The notes beneath the pieces are model-generated. The model was given only the letters and a program-made list of their open reading frames with translations, was not told where the DNA came from and made no database searches. A stretch of 64,000 nt of DNA from Streptomyces caniscabiei (lineage in GTDB: Bacteria; Actinomycetota; Actinomycetes; Streptomycetales; Streptomycetaceae), in contig NZ_JABXWI010000008.1 of assembly GCF_014930365.1 (NCBI RefSeq), positions 1 through 64,000 of the forward strand, read 5' to 3'. Both the position numbers and the translations under genes were made by a program. Below are positions 25,030 through 33,793 of this stretch, one piece after another (position 1 is the stretch's first letter; every line of letters starts with the position of its first letter).

Positions 25030-25684
25030 AACGCCGTCTCGGGTTGGCGCGAGCACGACTACGCGCTGGTCGTCCTGGACGCCCGGGTACCGCCCGCTCG
25101 AAGAGCGATATGGCCTCCCAGGACACAGCGGCTGGTCCGGACGTGTACGACACCGTCGAGTCGATCGCCGCCCAAAAGTGGTCGACGGGCAAGGTCGCGA
25201 TGGTGGCCAACTCCCAGCTCGCCATGGTGCAGTGGCCGGCCACCGCCCAACGTCCGCCGTATCTGACGGCCATCGACCCGTGGGAGGGGTTGACCGACGT
25301 CTATCGTGACGTCGTCGTGCGCGGCGGCATCCCCGACACGGTGTTCCACACGGGCACATCATTGCTTTCCCCTACGGAACCGGCCGGTTCGACGACCTCG
25401 CCGAGATGATGCGTCACCACCCCAAGGAGAACGCCTGCTGGCCCGACTAGGGGACCGACCTGTCTGCTGTGGCGATTTCGGCGTATGTGGTGGCGAAGTG
25501 CCTGGGGTGCACACCACCCAGAGTGGGGCGACATCGCGACCCGGAGAATATCGAGTACCGCAGGCGCTTCTACGACCGCTACCTCAAAGCTGATGCCTAT
25601 GGCCGGGACTCCACCCCACGCGTCCGGTACTCCATTCTGGACCCGTGCGGAGAAGACGACACCAACCTGACTGCCAACACCTGA
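25030..25684 (+). pseudogene. CocE/NonD-family hydrolase relic
   Basis: Fragments of an alpha/beta hydrolase of the X-Pro dipeptidyl-peptidase/CocE group occur in order but in changing frames: WREHDYALVVLDAR; DVYDTVESIAAQKWSTGKVAMVANSQLAMVQW (GNSQ nucleophile elbow now ANSQ) and PYLTAIDPWEGLTDVYRDVVVRGGIPDTVF; IAFPYGTGRFDDLAEMMRHHPKENACW; and EWGDIATRRI with YRRRFYDRYLKADAYGRDSTPRVRYSILDP. Both ends and several internal parts are missing. An insertion-sequence relic lies just before it. Confidence 0.75.
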
Positions 25685-25866
25685 CCGTCACCTGTCCCGC
25701 CACCACGCCTCCGGAGGGCGGTCGAGACGGGCGGCAGCTGCACAACCGACGGCCGGTCCGTAACCCCTCACCTTTGATCGGCGGCGAACTCGCTCTGCGT
25801 CGTGTCGACAACAGTGACGTGGGACCGGGATTCGAACGCGAGACGTGCTCCGCGGGCAAGGAGGGG

Positions 25867-26622
25867 TCAGCGCCCCCAAATGGATGTGCCGCCGTCGACG
25901 GTGAGCACGGTGCCGACGGCGAAGCGCGACTCGGAGCTGGCGAGCCAGGCGATGGCCTCGGCGATCTCCTCCGGCTCGGCCATGCGGCCGATCGGCGCGC
26001 GACCGTCGAGTGAGGCTCGCAGCTGCTCCGGGTTGTCGGACTCGGCGAGCATCCTGGCGAAGTACGGCGAGTTCACGGTCCCCGGTGCGACCGCGTTGAC
26101 GCGGACGCCCTGGCCGATGTGGTCGACGGCCATGGCCCTGGTCAGGGCCGCGATCGCGCCCTTGGAGGCGACGTAGGCGGCACGGTCGGGGATGCCGACC
26201 TGGGCGGTGTACGAGGTGACGTTCACGATGGCGCCTGATGTCTTGACCAGTTCAGGAAGTGCGTACTTCGAGCAGAGGAAGACGCTCTTGGTATTGACGG
26301 CCATCAATCGATCCCAATCGGCTTCGGAGATCGTCTCCACCGTGCCGCGGAACCCGAACCCGGCGTTGTTGACCAGGATGTCGAGCCGCCCGAACGCCTC
26401 GACCGTCGCGGCGACCATCTTCTGCACGTCAGCGGAACTACTGACGTCGGTGCAGGTTGCCACGGCCCGCTTTCCGGCCAGGCCGGCCGTTTCCTCGGCT
26501 GCCGCCAGGTTCTTGTCCGCAGCAGTCAGCGAGGCACCGAGTGCGGCCAGCCGCAGTGCCGTGGCCCGGCCGATGCCGCTGCCGGCGCCAGTGACGATCG
26601 CGGTCTTTCCGTGGAAATCCAT
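25867..26622 (-). CDS. SDR-family oxidoreductase, duplicate of the operon A enzyme
   Basis: 251 residues with TGAGSGIG, an acidic residue after strand 2 (TAADKNL), LVNNAGFGFRGTVETI, YVASKG and TVDGGTSIWG. It is intact and strikingly similar to the SDR at 16059-16814, mainly differing between residues 35 and 75. ATG 26622 has GAGGAGC ahead. Upstream lies the relic of an ADH gene, the same order as in operon A, so the ADH-SDR pair was duplicated and then lost its ADH. Confidence 0.9.
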   Translation of the reverse strand: MDFHGKTAIVTGAGSGIGRATALRLAALGASLTAADKNLAAAEETAGLAGKRAVATCTDVSSSADVQKMVAATVEAFGRLDILVNNAGFGFRGTVETISEADWDRLMAVNTKSVFLCSKYALPELVKTSGAIVNVTSYTAQVGIPDRAAYVASKGAIAALTRAMAVDHIGQGVRVNAVAPGTVNSPYFARMLAESDNPEQLRASLDGRAPIGRMAEPEEIAEAIAWLASSESRFAVGTVLTVDGGTSIWGR

Positions 26623-26637
26623 GGATGCTCCTCAGGC

Positions 26638-26773
26638 AAAGGTGTTTGATGTGGCCCAGGGCGCGGCCCGCGTGGAGTCCATCCACGGCCCCCGCTAATT
26701 GGTGCCGTACCGCCGAATGTCCTCGGCAGGGGAGCCCGCGGAGAGCTGATCGCTCATCGGTGACCAGGGCCGG
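26638..26773 (-). pseudogene. Alcohol dehydrogenase relic (C-terminal fragments)
   Basis: LVTDERSAL, then in another frame SAGSPAEDIRRYGTN, then GAVDGLHAGRALGHIKHL match in order the C-terminal LVTEARSLIGSYLGSGDPAEDIRRY and INRAMDDLHAGSVLRQIIDL of the intact ADH at 16811-17938. About 25-30 residues between the second and third piece, and all of the N-terminus, are gone. It sits directly upstream of the duplicate SDR. Confidence 0.75.
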
Positions 26774-26799
26774 TGGGGTTGCCACACCGCATGTGTCGA

Positions 26800-27708
26800 T
26801 CATGTTCCTGCTGCGGTTGCCGGGTTCTCGGGGGGAGCCGTAGCGGTGTCGGCTTCGCTGATCTCATCGAGGGCCGGCAGGAGGTATTCGCGAAACAGCG
26901 GGTAGTTCTCCGCCATCGGGAAATGCCCGATACCTGCCATCCGCCCGCCACGGGCACCGCTGATCCTGCTGATGGCCTCTTGGGTTTCGTCGGCCGTGCA
27001 GGCATGGTCGTACTCACCGGTGAACAGGTAGACGGGGCACCGCTTCGTGTCGAACTCCTCTGTCTTCTCCGTCAGGTCCAGGTCCTCGGAGTAGAAGTAG
27101 GTGTCGCCCCGGTAGATGCCCGGGCCGCCTTGGCTGTAGATCCACCACACCTCCCGGCGCCATTCCTCCGGGCTCGACGGAGCCATCAGGCTGTAGGTCC
27201 AACTCGGCACGGACTGCTGGGCGTTGACGTCCGGGCGCAGCGACCAGTCCTGGAACCGACCGTGCACCTTGAGCGCACCGGACAGGCCGATCACGGCACG
27301 CCAGCGGTCGGGGGTGCGCCGGGCGAGTTCCAGCACGATCGAGCCGGCCATCGAGCACCCAAGGACGATGGGGGAGCGTAGTTCGAGCGCGTCGGCGAAA
27401 GCATGGATGATCTGGAGGTAGGAGTCCGTCGTCAGCAGGTACTCCTCGCGCCACCAGCCGTCGGGAGGTAGGGAGCGGCCGTGCCATGGAAGGTCGAAGG
27501 CGATCACGCGATATTGCGAGGTCAGCTCTCGGTCATTGATCATTTGCCGGAACTGCCGTGAGTCGGCGCCGGCCGTGTGCAGGCACAGCAGCACCGGGCC
27601 TGAGCCCGCTTCTTCGAAATAAATACGGTAGCGCACACCGCCTGCAGTGAGATGGACGTAACGTCCGACCGCCTCTTCCAGGACGACCGGTTCACTGGAT
27701 TTCGACAT
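26800..27708 (-). CDS. Alpha/beta hydrolase
   Basis: 302 residues from ATG 27708 (GGGGAAG ahead). LLCLHTAGADSRQF forms the oxyanion strand, FDLPWHGRS follows, GCSMAGSI is the nucleophile elbow, and the C-terminal GIGHFPMAENY carries the histidine. LFTGEYDHAC holds the late acid. It hydrolyses an ester, lactone or C-C bond; the enol-lactonase/meta-cleavage hydrolase subgroup is plausible. It is paralogous to 41839-42753, and both follow an SCP2-like gene. Its start overlaps the upstream gene by 17 bp. Confidence 0.85.
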   Translation of the reverse strand: MSKSSEPVVLEEAVGRYVHLTAGGVRYRIYFEEAGSGPVLLCLHTAGADSRQFRQMINDRELTSQYRVIAFDLPWHGRSLPPDGWWREEYLLTTDSYLQIIHAFADALELRSPIVLGCSMAGSIVLELARRTPDRWRAVIGLSGALKVHGRFQDWSLRPDVNAQQSVPSWTYSLMAPSSPEEWRREVWWIYSQGGPGIYRGDTYFYSEDLDLTEKTEEFDTKRCPVYLFTGEYDHACTADETQEAISRISGARGGRMAGIGHFPMAENYPLFREYLLPALDEISEADTATAPPENPATAAGT

Positions 27709-28099
27709 TCTTCCCCAATTCCACCAGGCGTGTGATGACCCGCAGATTACGAATGAGTGTGAGCCGGCCCTTGCGTAGTTCGATCCCCTGAGATTGCTTG
27801 AGCAGAGCCAGAAGATCGTGCCGGAGCGGACGGGGCGGGCCGTGGAACAGCTCGGTCCATGTGTGGAGATCCGCACGCAGGGTCAGGGTTTCTCCGTCGG
27901 ATTCTTCGCTGTCGCCGAGAGCCAGAGTTCCCGCTCGGTAGCTCAGCTTGACTTCTCGACCGTCACTCACGACAAGCTCGATCACGAAATTGCTGAACCT
28001 GCCCGTGTGGCACAACTCGGGGTCTTTCCAAGAGTGTTCGATCCATTGCCCGATCCATGATTCATCGGGAAAATTCGCGGTGCCCGATGTGGTCATCAT
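27692..28099 (-). CDS. Small SCP2-like protein, partner of the hydrolase
   Basis: 135 residues with alternating strands and helices: FSNFVIELVVSDGREVKLSYRAGTLALG, ETLTLRADLHTWTELFHGPPRPLRHDLLALLK and LRKGRLTLIRNLRVITRLVELG. The order resembles sterol-carrier-protein-2 domains, which bind hydrophobic ligands; this is a weak fold-level judgement. A second small protein of similar layout (41461-41835) also precedes an alpha/beta hydrolase. It overlaps the lactonase gene by 4 bp (ATGA) and the hydrolase gene by 17 bp. Confidence 0.55.
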   Translation of the reverse strand: MMTTSGTANFPDESWIGQWIEHSWKDPELCHTGRFSNFVIELVVSDGREVKLSYRAGTLALGDSEESDGETLTLRADLHTWTELFHGPPRPLRHDLLALLKQSQGIELRKGRLTLIRNLRVITRLVELGKNVEIQ

Positions 28100-28920
28100 T
28101 CCTCCTTGGATCCGATAACGGCGGCGTGTTCCCCCAGATTGCCCCGCTGGGGGCGGAATCGCTGGAGTGTCGAGGCGTCGTGGCCCGTCACCAAGTGGCG
28201 CACTCCAGACGCCTGGAGGTCACGCACGGTCTGGAGTCCGCTGTACGTGTCGAGAAGGCTGGTCAGCGAGACGAAGGGCATGTCCCGCTCCACCTCCTCG
28301 TAGAAGTGCACCGCGTCGGACGCGAGCAGCGTCGGCCCCTCTGAGGTCTCCACCAGTACGGCCAGCTGCCCTGGGGTATGCCCGCTGATTTCCAAGAGGG
28401 TGATCCCGGGCGCGGGCGAGTATCCGTTCTCCACGAAGATCATGCGGCCCGTTTTCGCGGCAGCAACGAGGTGATCGATCTCCGCTGTTTCGGTGAATTG
28501 CCGAAGAAGGGTCTTGTCGGAGACGTCGGAGGTCCAGAAGTCGTATTCACGCCGGGACATGAAGACGGTACTGTTCGGCAGGGAGCCGAGATTGCCGATG
28601 TGATCGTAGTGTGCGTGGGTGACGATGACGTCGTTCTGGGCCTCCGGGTCAATGCCCAGGGACCGCATCGCTGTGACGGGGTCCACACACATCGTGCGCT
28701 CCCTCTTTCGGCCCGCCTCGCTGTTGAATCCGGTGTCGACGATGAATGTCCGGTTGGGGCCGCGGACCACCCAGAAGAAATAGTCGACGGTCATGGGTCC
28801 GTCGGATAGGCCGTAGAACTGGTAATTGAGGAAGACGTCGCTGCGCAGGGTTTCTCTGGTGCCATAGCGAACAATGGTCACCTCGTAGAGGTCTTCAGGA
28901 ACAGTCTTTTTGTTGCTCAT
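28096..28920 (-). CDS. Metallo-beta-lactamase-fold lactonase, AHL-lactonase family
   Basis: 274 residues with FFWVVRGPNRTFIVDTGF, the zinc motif HAHYDHIGNLG (about residue 103), EISGHTPGQLAVLV, LLASDAVHFYEEV and VTGHD. All usual zinc ligands are visible. As first gene of operon B it would open a lactone for the downstream hydrolase and SDR. It is only distantly similar to the lactonase of operon A (14750-15562), so the two may act on different ring sizes or steps. Confidence 0.85.
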   Translation of the reverse strand: MSNKKTVPEDLYEVTIVRYGTRETLRSDVFLNYQFYGLSDGPMTVDYFFWVVRGPNRTFIVDTGFNSEAGRKRERTMCVDPVTAMRSLGIDPEAQNDVIVTHAHYDHIGNLGSLPNSTVFMSRREYDFWTSDVSDKTLLRQFTETAEIDHLVAAAKTGRMIFVENGYSPAPGITLLEISGHTPGQLAVLVETSEGPTLLASDAVHFYEEVERDMPFVSLTSLLDTYSGLQTVRDLQASGVRHLVTGHDASTLQRFRPQRGNLGEHAAVIGSKEE

Positions 28921-29677
28921 CTCTTCTCCGTGAAGTCACGTCAGGAAGTCTCCGTCAGTCATTCGCCAAGAACGATCGCCACGAGGGTCGGCGAAGGTAT
29001 CGAGCCCGGCGACGATCGCGCACGCGATGTGGTCCCGGAGTGCTGAGCCGCCTCAGTGGCCGACTGCCGGGGACGCCTCAAGAGGCGTAGAACGATGGTG
29101 ACGCCGCACGATGCCGGGCGCACACCCAGGAAGGAGTACGAGCCCGGTCACTGCCGTCGCCGTCCGGAGCCTTCGGACGCCCAGTGAACTGAGCAGAGCC
29201 ACCGGAGGAGCGAGTGGGGGAGCACAGCCGGCCCGCGGTCGTCACGAGGAACGTGACGACCGCGAAGTCGGACCACCCCATGAAGCTACCGACGCCGACC
29301 GCGACGGTGACCCTGGCTCCATGCCCGGCAAGCGGTCGGCAAGGACTCGTCGGCACTGCTGTGTCCACTATGGCCACGGGAATGTCGATGCCCCTCGGAT
29401 GGAGCTGGCCAGCTGCTGTGGTCGGCCTCGTCGAGGGCGGGGTGACTGCGTCCTTCTCTTCACCAACCTGGGTGAGATTACGATATTACGGTCAGACGCT
29501 ATGGGCAAGCATATGATGCGTCTATTGTTCCGGGCGGTGCACATCCCGGTGGTCTTTGGAGGTGGCGCGCGCACGGCGCCGGGCTCCTGTCCGTCCGGCG
29601 TTGATGGGCCGACGTGACGTGTGATGCGCAGAATGCGTCGTTGATGGTCAGGGACGTGGTGAAGCTGGCCTTTGTGA
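28921..29677. other. Intergenic region upstream of operon B
   Basis: About 750 bp without a recognised gene; open frames here lack family features. It contains the imperfect GntR-type site at 29479-29493. No strong hairpin was seen. Confidence 0.5.
29479..29493. promoter_or_regulatory. GntR-type operator, two mismatches
   Basis: TACGATATTACGGTC compares with GACNGTANTACNGTC with two fixed-base differences, both in the left half. It lies about 560 bp ahead of the lactonase gene of operon B. Confidence 0.45.
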
Positions 29678-30382
29678 TCAGGCCTCGGCGGCCTGCCTGG
29701 CTTCGCGTGCGGAGCGCATGGCGGCGGCGGCCGCTTCCACGTGCTCCAGGCAACGGATCCGGGCCAGTTCCGGGTCCCGGCGCACGACGGTGGCTTCCAC
29801 GATGCCCTCGAGTTCCCGCAGTGTGTGGGAGAGGCGGCCCGCGGCCTGCAACGACAGCGTGCGCAGCATGCGGATCTGGGTGTGGAGGGTGCGCAGGCTC
29901 GTACCGATGACACCATTGCCCGACCCTTCGATCAGGGCGTCGTAGAAGCTGTCCTTCACCTCCAGCAACTCGGCGAGCGAGCCGTCGGCGAGCGCCGAAC
30001 GCACCTGATCCAAAGCGCGTAGGAGCTGCTCCCGCTGGGCGGGGGTGGCTCGCTCGGCGAACAGCTGGCCGGCCAGGCCCTCGAGGGCCCCGCGCACCTC
30101 GTACAGCGAGTCGGCCTCCTTGTCGGAGAGCACCCGCACCACAGGACCCCGGTTCGCCACGAGCTCGACCAAACCCTCGGCCTCGAGATGCCGAAGGGCC
30201 TCACGGATCACCGTCCGGCTCACGCCGTAGCGCGCGCACAAGACTTTCTCCACCAGCCGCTCGCCCGGTTGGAACTGCTCCCCGGAGATCGCGTCGCGAA
30301 GTCGTTCGATCACCTGCTGACGCAAAGGGGCAGCCATCCTGGGAACGGCATCGACGGTCGCATCTGCAGCCTCAGTCGTCAT
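29678..30382 (-). CDS. GntR-family regulator with FCD effector domain
   Basis: 234 residues. The winged helix-turn-helix spans about residues 20-80 (QVIERLRDAISGEQFQPGERLVEKVLCARYGVSRTVIREALRHLEAEGLVEL). The all-helical FCD domain follows (LYEVRGALEGLAGQLFAERAT; VKDSFYDALIEGSGN; LRTLHTQIRMLR; LRELEGIVEATVVRRDPELARIRCLEHVEAA), with histidines and acidic residues that bind metal and carboxylate ligands in this family. It is the best candidate reader of the GACNGTANTACNGTC sites, since FCD regulators bind short palindromes of this size. ATG 30382 has AGGAG unusually close; a GTG at 30409 is an alternative. Confidence 0.85.
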   Translation of the reverse strand: MTTEAADATVDAVPRMAAPLRQQVIERLRDAISGEQFQPGERLVEKVLCARYGVSRTVIREALRHLEAEGLVELVANRGPVVRVLSDKEADSLYEVRGALEGLAGQLFAERATPAQREQLLRALDQVRSALADGSLAELLEVKDSFYDALIEGSGNGVIGTSLRTLHTQIRMLRTLSLQAAGRLSHTLRELEGIVEATVVRRDPELARIRCLEHVEAAAAAMRSAREARQAAEA

Positions 30383-30385
30383 GCT

Positions 30386-30400
30386 CCTGATAATACGGTA
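30386..30400. promoter_or_regulatory. Degenerate GntR-type site at the regulator's own start
   Basis: On the minus strand TACCGTATTATCAGG runs into the ribosome site of the GntR gene. Only one half matches the palindrome well. It may allow weak autorepression. Confidence 0.4.
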
Positions 30401-30670
30401 AGACTCGACGTACTCGGATTGAGGTCCGGCATCGCGGGCATCGCGAGTTCGCGGGGCTCGAGGACGGGGGCATGATTCGGCGCTGTGGGCAGCAGTGGTG
30501 TCCACGGCTAGGTCATGAAGAAGTTGTTTGCCCGCTGACCGATGCGGCGGGCAGGCTGCGGTCCACGCGGATGCACGCTCTGCCGCCGCCGGGCGGCGTG
30601 GCCCCAGTTGGTGACGGAGCCGTGCCTTGGCCCCGGAGCGACGAGGGGGACCAAGACACGCAACGCGAGG

Positions 30671-31090
30671 TCAGTTGGAGCCGGAACCGCCCTCGTGCAC
30701 CTTGACGGTGGGCTCCAGGCCATCGGCCCCCACTACCTCGCGCCATGCGTCGAAGCCTGCCTGGAAGGCGACGATGCCGGCCTCCGGCAGGGAGATCTCG
30801 ATGGCTTCGAGGATCTCTCCCGGACTCAGTCCGAGGTCCAGGGCGACGCGGATGTGGGTCTGGATGTGACCCTTTGAGGCCCGCATCACGGTGAGGCTGA
30901 CGATGAAGATGAGTTCCTTGGTCGCGCGGTCCAGCTTCCGCTGCTTGAGATACGCGCTGGACACCAGGTTGTTGGCCGCTGTCAGGACGTCGAAGTCCTG
31001 CTTGGCCATCACCTTGTGGTAGTCCAGCACGTAACCGCGCGCGCGAGCCATTTCGTCGATGTACGCCTGAGCCTCGACCTCGGTGGCCAT
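30671..31090 (-). CDS. Carboxymuconolactone decarboxylase (CMD/AhpD-like) protein
   Basis: 139 residues from ATG 31090 (GAAGGGAG ahead). The CMD helices are clear: KQDFDVLTAANNLVSSAYLKQRKLDRATKELIFIVSLTVMRASKGHIQTHIRVALDLGLSPGEILEAIEISLPEAG. The AhpD-type CxxC redox pair is absent, so it is not a peroxidase partner but closer to decarboxylase or unknown-function members. It has a distant relative at 40180-40563. It stands alone between the GntR gene and a long control region. Confidence 0.8.
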   Translation of the reverse strand: MATEVEAQAYIDEMARARGYVLDYHKVMAKQDFDVLTAANNLVSSAYLKQRKLDRATKELIFIVSLTVMRASKGHIQTHIRVALDLGLSPGEILEAIEISLPEAGIVAFQAGFDAWREVVGADGLEPTVKVHEGGSGSN

Positions 31091-31503
31091 GCGGCTCTCC
31101 CTTCGTTGTGTGGATGGATGTTTGCCGATGTGGTGCGGGCGGCGCCTACGCGCAGCGCAGTTCGGCGCCGACACTGCGTTCAACGCACGGGTGGGTGACG
31201 TGACGCAGGGGGCATCCTGGGCCGCTTCGCCCCTGCCTGCGGGTTCGGGCGCTCCTATGGATTCGGACACGGAGTGGCCCGCGCGTGCGATGTCGCCGGC
31301 CGTGAGCGCGCGGCCATGATGCTCGCGCCGAGGAACGGGACCCGGCCCGCAACGCGCGTCTGCCCACCCGTCATGTGCTGGATCTCCTCGCGACGCGGGC
31401 GGCAGGCACGCGGGCGACTCCTGGAACCCCTGAGTTCGTGCCCCTCGCTGTGTCCGCGGGGAGGCGACCCGTCATTCGGAGGGAAGGTTCCGCCCTGCCA
31501 GAG

Positions 31504-31527
31504 GACAGTAATACGGTAATACGGGTC
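31504..31527. promoter_or_regulatory. Double GntR-type site upstream of the CMD gene
   Basis: GACAGTAATACGGTA (31504-31518) matches GACNGTANTACNGTC except for the last base. It overlaps a second half-site array, TACGGTAATACGGGTC, ending at 31527. About 410 bp before the CMD start on the minus strand. Confidence 0.6.
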
Positions 31528-32030
31528 AGGCAAGTGCGCGCTCGCTGCTGTGCGGGCGGCGGATGTCGGGCGCCGGTTGGAAAGAGCCAGGCGAGGTGAT
31601 CTGCCGTGCTTGGCTCCGGCTCTCCTTGTGAAGCCGGACGTGCGCTCATCTGCAGACCCCCGCGAAGCGCCGCAGCTCGTGCCCGCCCCATGGGTGCGGG
31701 GAGTGCCGGGTGCCGGAGGGCCCGTTCGTACACGCGCTGACGTGCCCCACGCGTGGGTCTGTGGGCTGTTCCCGGTGGTCAAGGGATTCTACGTGGCGCT
31801 CCGCCGGTCCTGACGTGCGCCCTTGCGTGCGGACGGCTGTGAGTCATGGTCGTCGACCGTGCCCGGATCGGCTGCGCCTACGGCCTCTGCGTATCCCGGA
31901 GAAGCCCAGCTGAAGACGAGCGAGGGCCAGGTCGCGACGGATGTTCTCGCCGTCGGGACCGAAATCGATCAGGGGTGGTGGGGGTGAGGAGTGTTGAGGA
32001 TCTTTGCCCGCCCTCTTGTCCGCGCCTGTC

Positions 32031-32045
32031 GACGGTATTACTGTC
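32031..32045 (+). promoter_or_regulatory. Perfect GntR-type operator of the ABC importer operon
   Basis: GACGGTATTACTGTC fits GACNGTANTACNGTC at every fixed base. TTGTCC (32016-32021) and TACTGT (32039-32044) could be a promoter with a 17-bp spacer overlapping it, mirroring the arrangement ahead of operon A. It is about 490 bp upstream of the binding-protein gene. Confidence 0.7.
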
Positions 32046-32534
32046 TGCTCGCCGCAGTGCATCGGGCGGCGGAGCGACGATCAGGCGCGGCTGATCGCCC
32101 GCGAAGGTCATCGGCGTCGAGCTTCCGGCGAACCGCCGGTATGCCAAGCCCCGGCGGGCCCATCCGTACGAGCCGCATTTCCCTCTATCCCCTTCCGGGG
32201 CAAGCAGATTGAACCGGAGGAAAAATCTCTCACCATCACTCTCACAGTGATCGGCGGTGGCTTCGTCGGTACATCGCCGTTCTGGCTTTATGTGAGGGAA
32301 CGGGGCGCTCAGTGACAGCCGAATGGATCCGACGGCGAGGATCACGATCATTTCGCCGCTCAAGACGGACACCGACGATCGGGTGCTGCCCGGCCGCTTA
32401 CGTTTCCACCCCCCTCTGTCGCTGACGTTCGGCCATAGCGCTAGTACGCATGCCGCGAGGGCTCAGAAGCTCATCGCCGCCTCTCGAACACTGTCCACAG
32501 GGCGATGCAAGCCCCTCCGATGAAGGAACTCACC

Positions 32535-33758
32535 TTGTTGAAACGAACCCAACTTGCCCTGCTTGCGGTGCTCGCCGCACTGGTCCTGGCAGTCGCCGGG
32601 TGTGCCGGATCGAACCAGAACGGAGCGGAGTCCGGCACACCGAAGTCATCACAGCAGGGGCTGAAATCGCTGCCGAGCGACATAAGAGCGGCCTACACGG
32701 ACTTTGACGGACCGACCGGCTCATCGCCCTTCGCGAATTTCAAGCCGAAGCAGAGCCCACCATGGACCATCGGATACGCCAGCTCGTACGCCGGCAACAC
32801 GTGGCGATCCGGATCGCTCAACCAGCTGCAGAACGTACTCGTCCCCGCCTACAAGAAGGCAGGGCTGGTGGACAAGATGATCGTGACCCAGTCCAACCTC
32901 AATGATTCGACCCAGATCCAGCAGATACGTCAGCTGGTCAACCAGGGCGCCGACATCATTCTGCTGTGCTGCTCGTCCGCGGCCATCAACCCTGCCGTCA
33001 CCTACGCCCAGGCGCGTGGCGTGCCTGTCGTGACGTTCTCGGGATACACATCGGCCGAGGGATCGGTGAACGTGTACGGCAACTATGTCCAGGGCGGTGC
33101 CGCCATGGCCGACTTCGTGGCCAAGCAGATGGGCGGCAAGGGCAACATGCTCCTCGTCACCGGCATACCCGGAGCCGCATCCAGTGACAGCGTCGACAGG
33201 GGTGTCAAGAAGGCCCTGAAGAAGTATCCGAACATCAAGCTGGTCGGAACCGTGGCCGGACAGTGGACCGATCAGATCGCGAAGACCGAGGTCCTGAAGT
33301 TCCTCTCCACCCACCCGCAGAAGATCGACGGCATCGTCACGCACTCCGCTCAGGAGATCGGTGTGATGCAGGCCGTCCTCGAATCAGGGCGCAAGCTGCC
33401 GCCGATGACCATCGGAGGTGAGAAGGGCGCTGCCTGCTACTGGACGAAGCATCCGGAGTGGAAGACCCGGCTGTTCAACGTGTGGCCGCCCGGAAGCGAG
33501 GCGACCGGTGCCATGAGCATCATGGTCCGCATCCTCCAGGGGCAGGGTCCCAAGGTCCAGTCGATCACCCGCAATCTCACCGAGTACGGCATCGACGAGG
33601 TCCGCGCGATCACGCCGAAGGGTTGTGACGTCAACGACGCGACGTGGATCGAGCCCAAGGACTGGTTCACCGAGAAGTATCTCGACAACTTCTTCCTGCG
33701 GCCCAAGGCCCCGCTCGGCAAGGACATCGCGGTTCCGGGCAGCGGGAGCACGGGATGA
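32535..33758 (+). CDS. Sugar-type ABC transporter substrate-binding lipoprotein
   Basis: 407 residues. A classic lipoprotein signal (KRTQLALLAVLAALVLAVAGC) ends in a lipobox cysteine at about residue 23. The mature part is a periplasmic-binding-protein fold of the RbsB/type I group: WTIGYASSYAGNTWRSGSLNQLQNVLVP, IQQIRQLVNQGADIILLCCSSA and KFLSTHPQKIDGIVTHSAQEIGVMQAVLESG. The TTG pair at 32535 is chosen because AAGGAA lies 6-7 bases ahead; ATGs at 32505 and 32520 lack a ribosome site. Relatives bind sugars, polyols or other small polar compounds; the ligand is unknown but should be the inducer-substrate of the island. Confidence 0.88.
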   Translation: MLKRTQLALLAVLAALVLAVAGCAGSNQNGAESGTPKSSQQGLKSLPSDIRAAYTDFDGPTGSSPFANFKPKQSPPWTIGYASSYAGNTWRSGSLNQLQNVLVPAYKKAGLVDKMIVTQSNLNDSTQIQQIRQLVNQGADIILLCCSSAAINPAVTYAQARGVPVVTFSGYTSAEGSVNVYGNYVQGGAAMADFVAKQMGGKGNMLLVTGIPGAASSDSVDRGVKKALKKYPNIKLVGTVAGQWTDQIAKTEVLKFLSTHPQKIDGIVTHSAQEIGVMQAVLESGRKLPPMTIGGEKGAACYWTKHPEWKTRLFNVWPPGSEATGAMSIMVRILQGQGPKVQSITRNLTEYGIDEVRAITPKGCDVNDATWIEPKDWFTEKYLDNFFLRPKAPLGKDIAVPGSGSTG

Positions 33759-33793
33759 CACGTGCTGTGCGCCTACACCGGAAGGAGGACACC

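Larger units (their letters stand above)
31091..32534. other. 1.4-kb divergent control region
   Basis: No recognisable gene between the CMD gene (minus) and the ABC importer (plus). Two GntR-type sites lie here at 31504-31527 and 32031-32045. Several open frames of 60-170 codons were examined and show no family features. Confidence 0.55.

Noticed and set aside
25830..25860. tRNA-like T-arm (GGGATTCGAACG)
   Set aside because: The 12-base match to a T-loop has no pairing stem, no anticodon arm and no acceptor; TTCGAA is a common palindrome. Not a tRNA.
27609..27625. GntR-type site (ATACGGTA) inside the hydrolase gene
   Set aside because: Only a half-site, inside coding sequence, with no palindrome.
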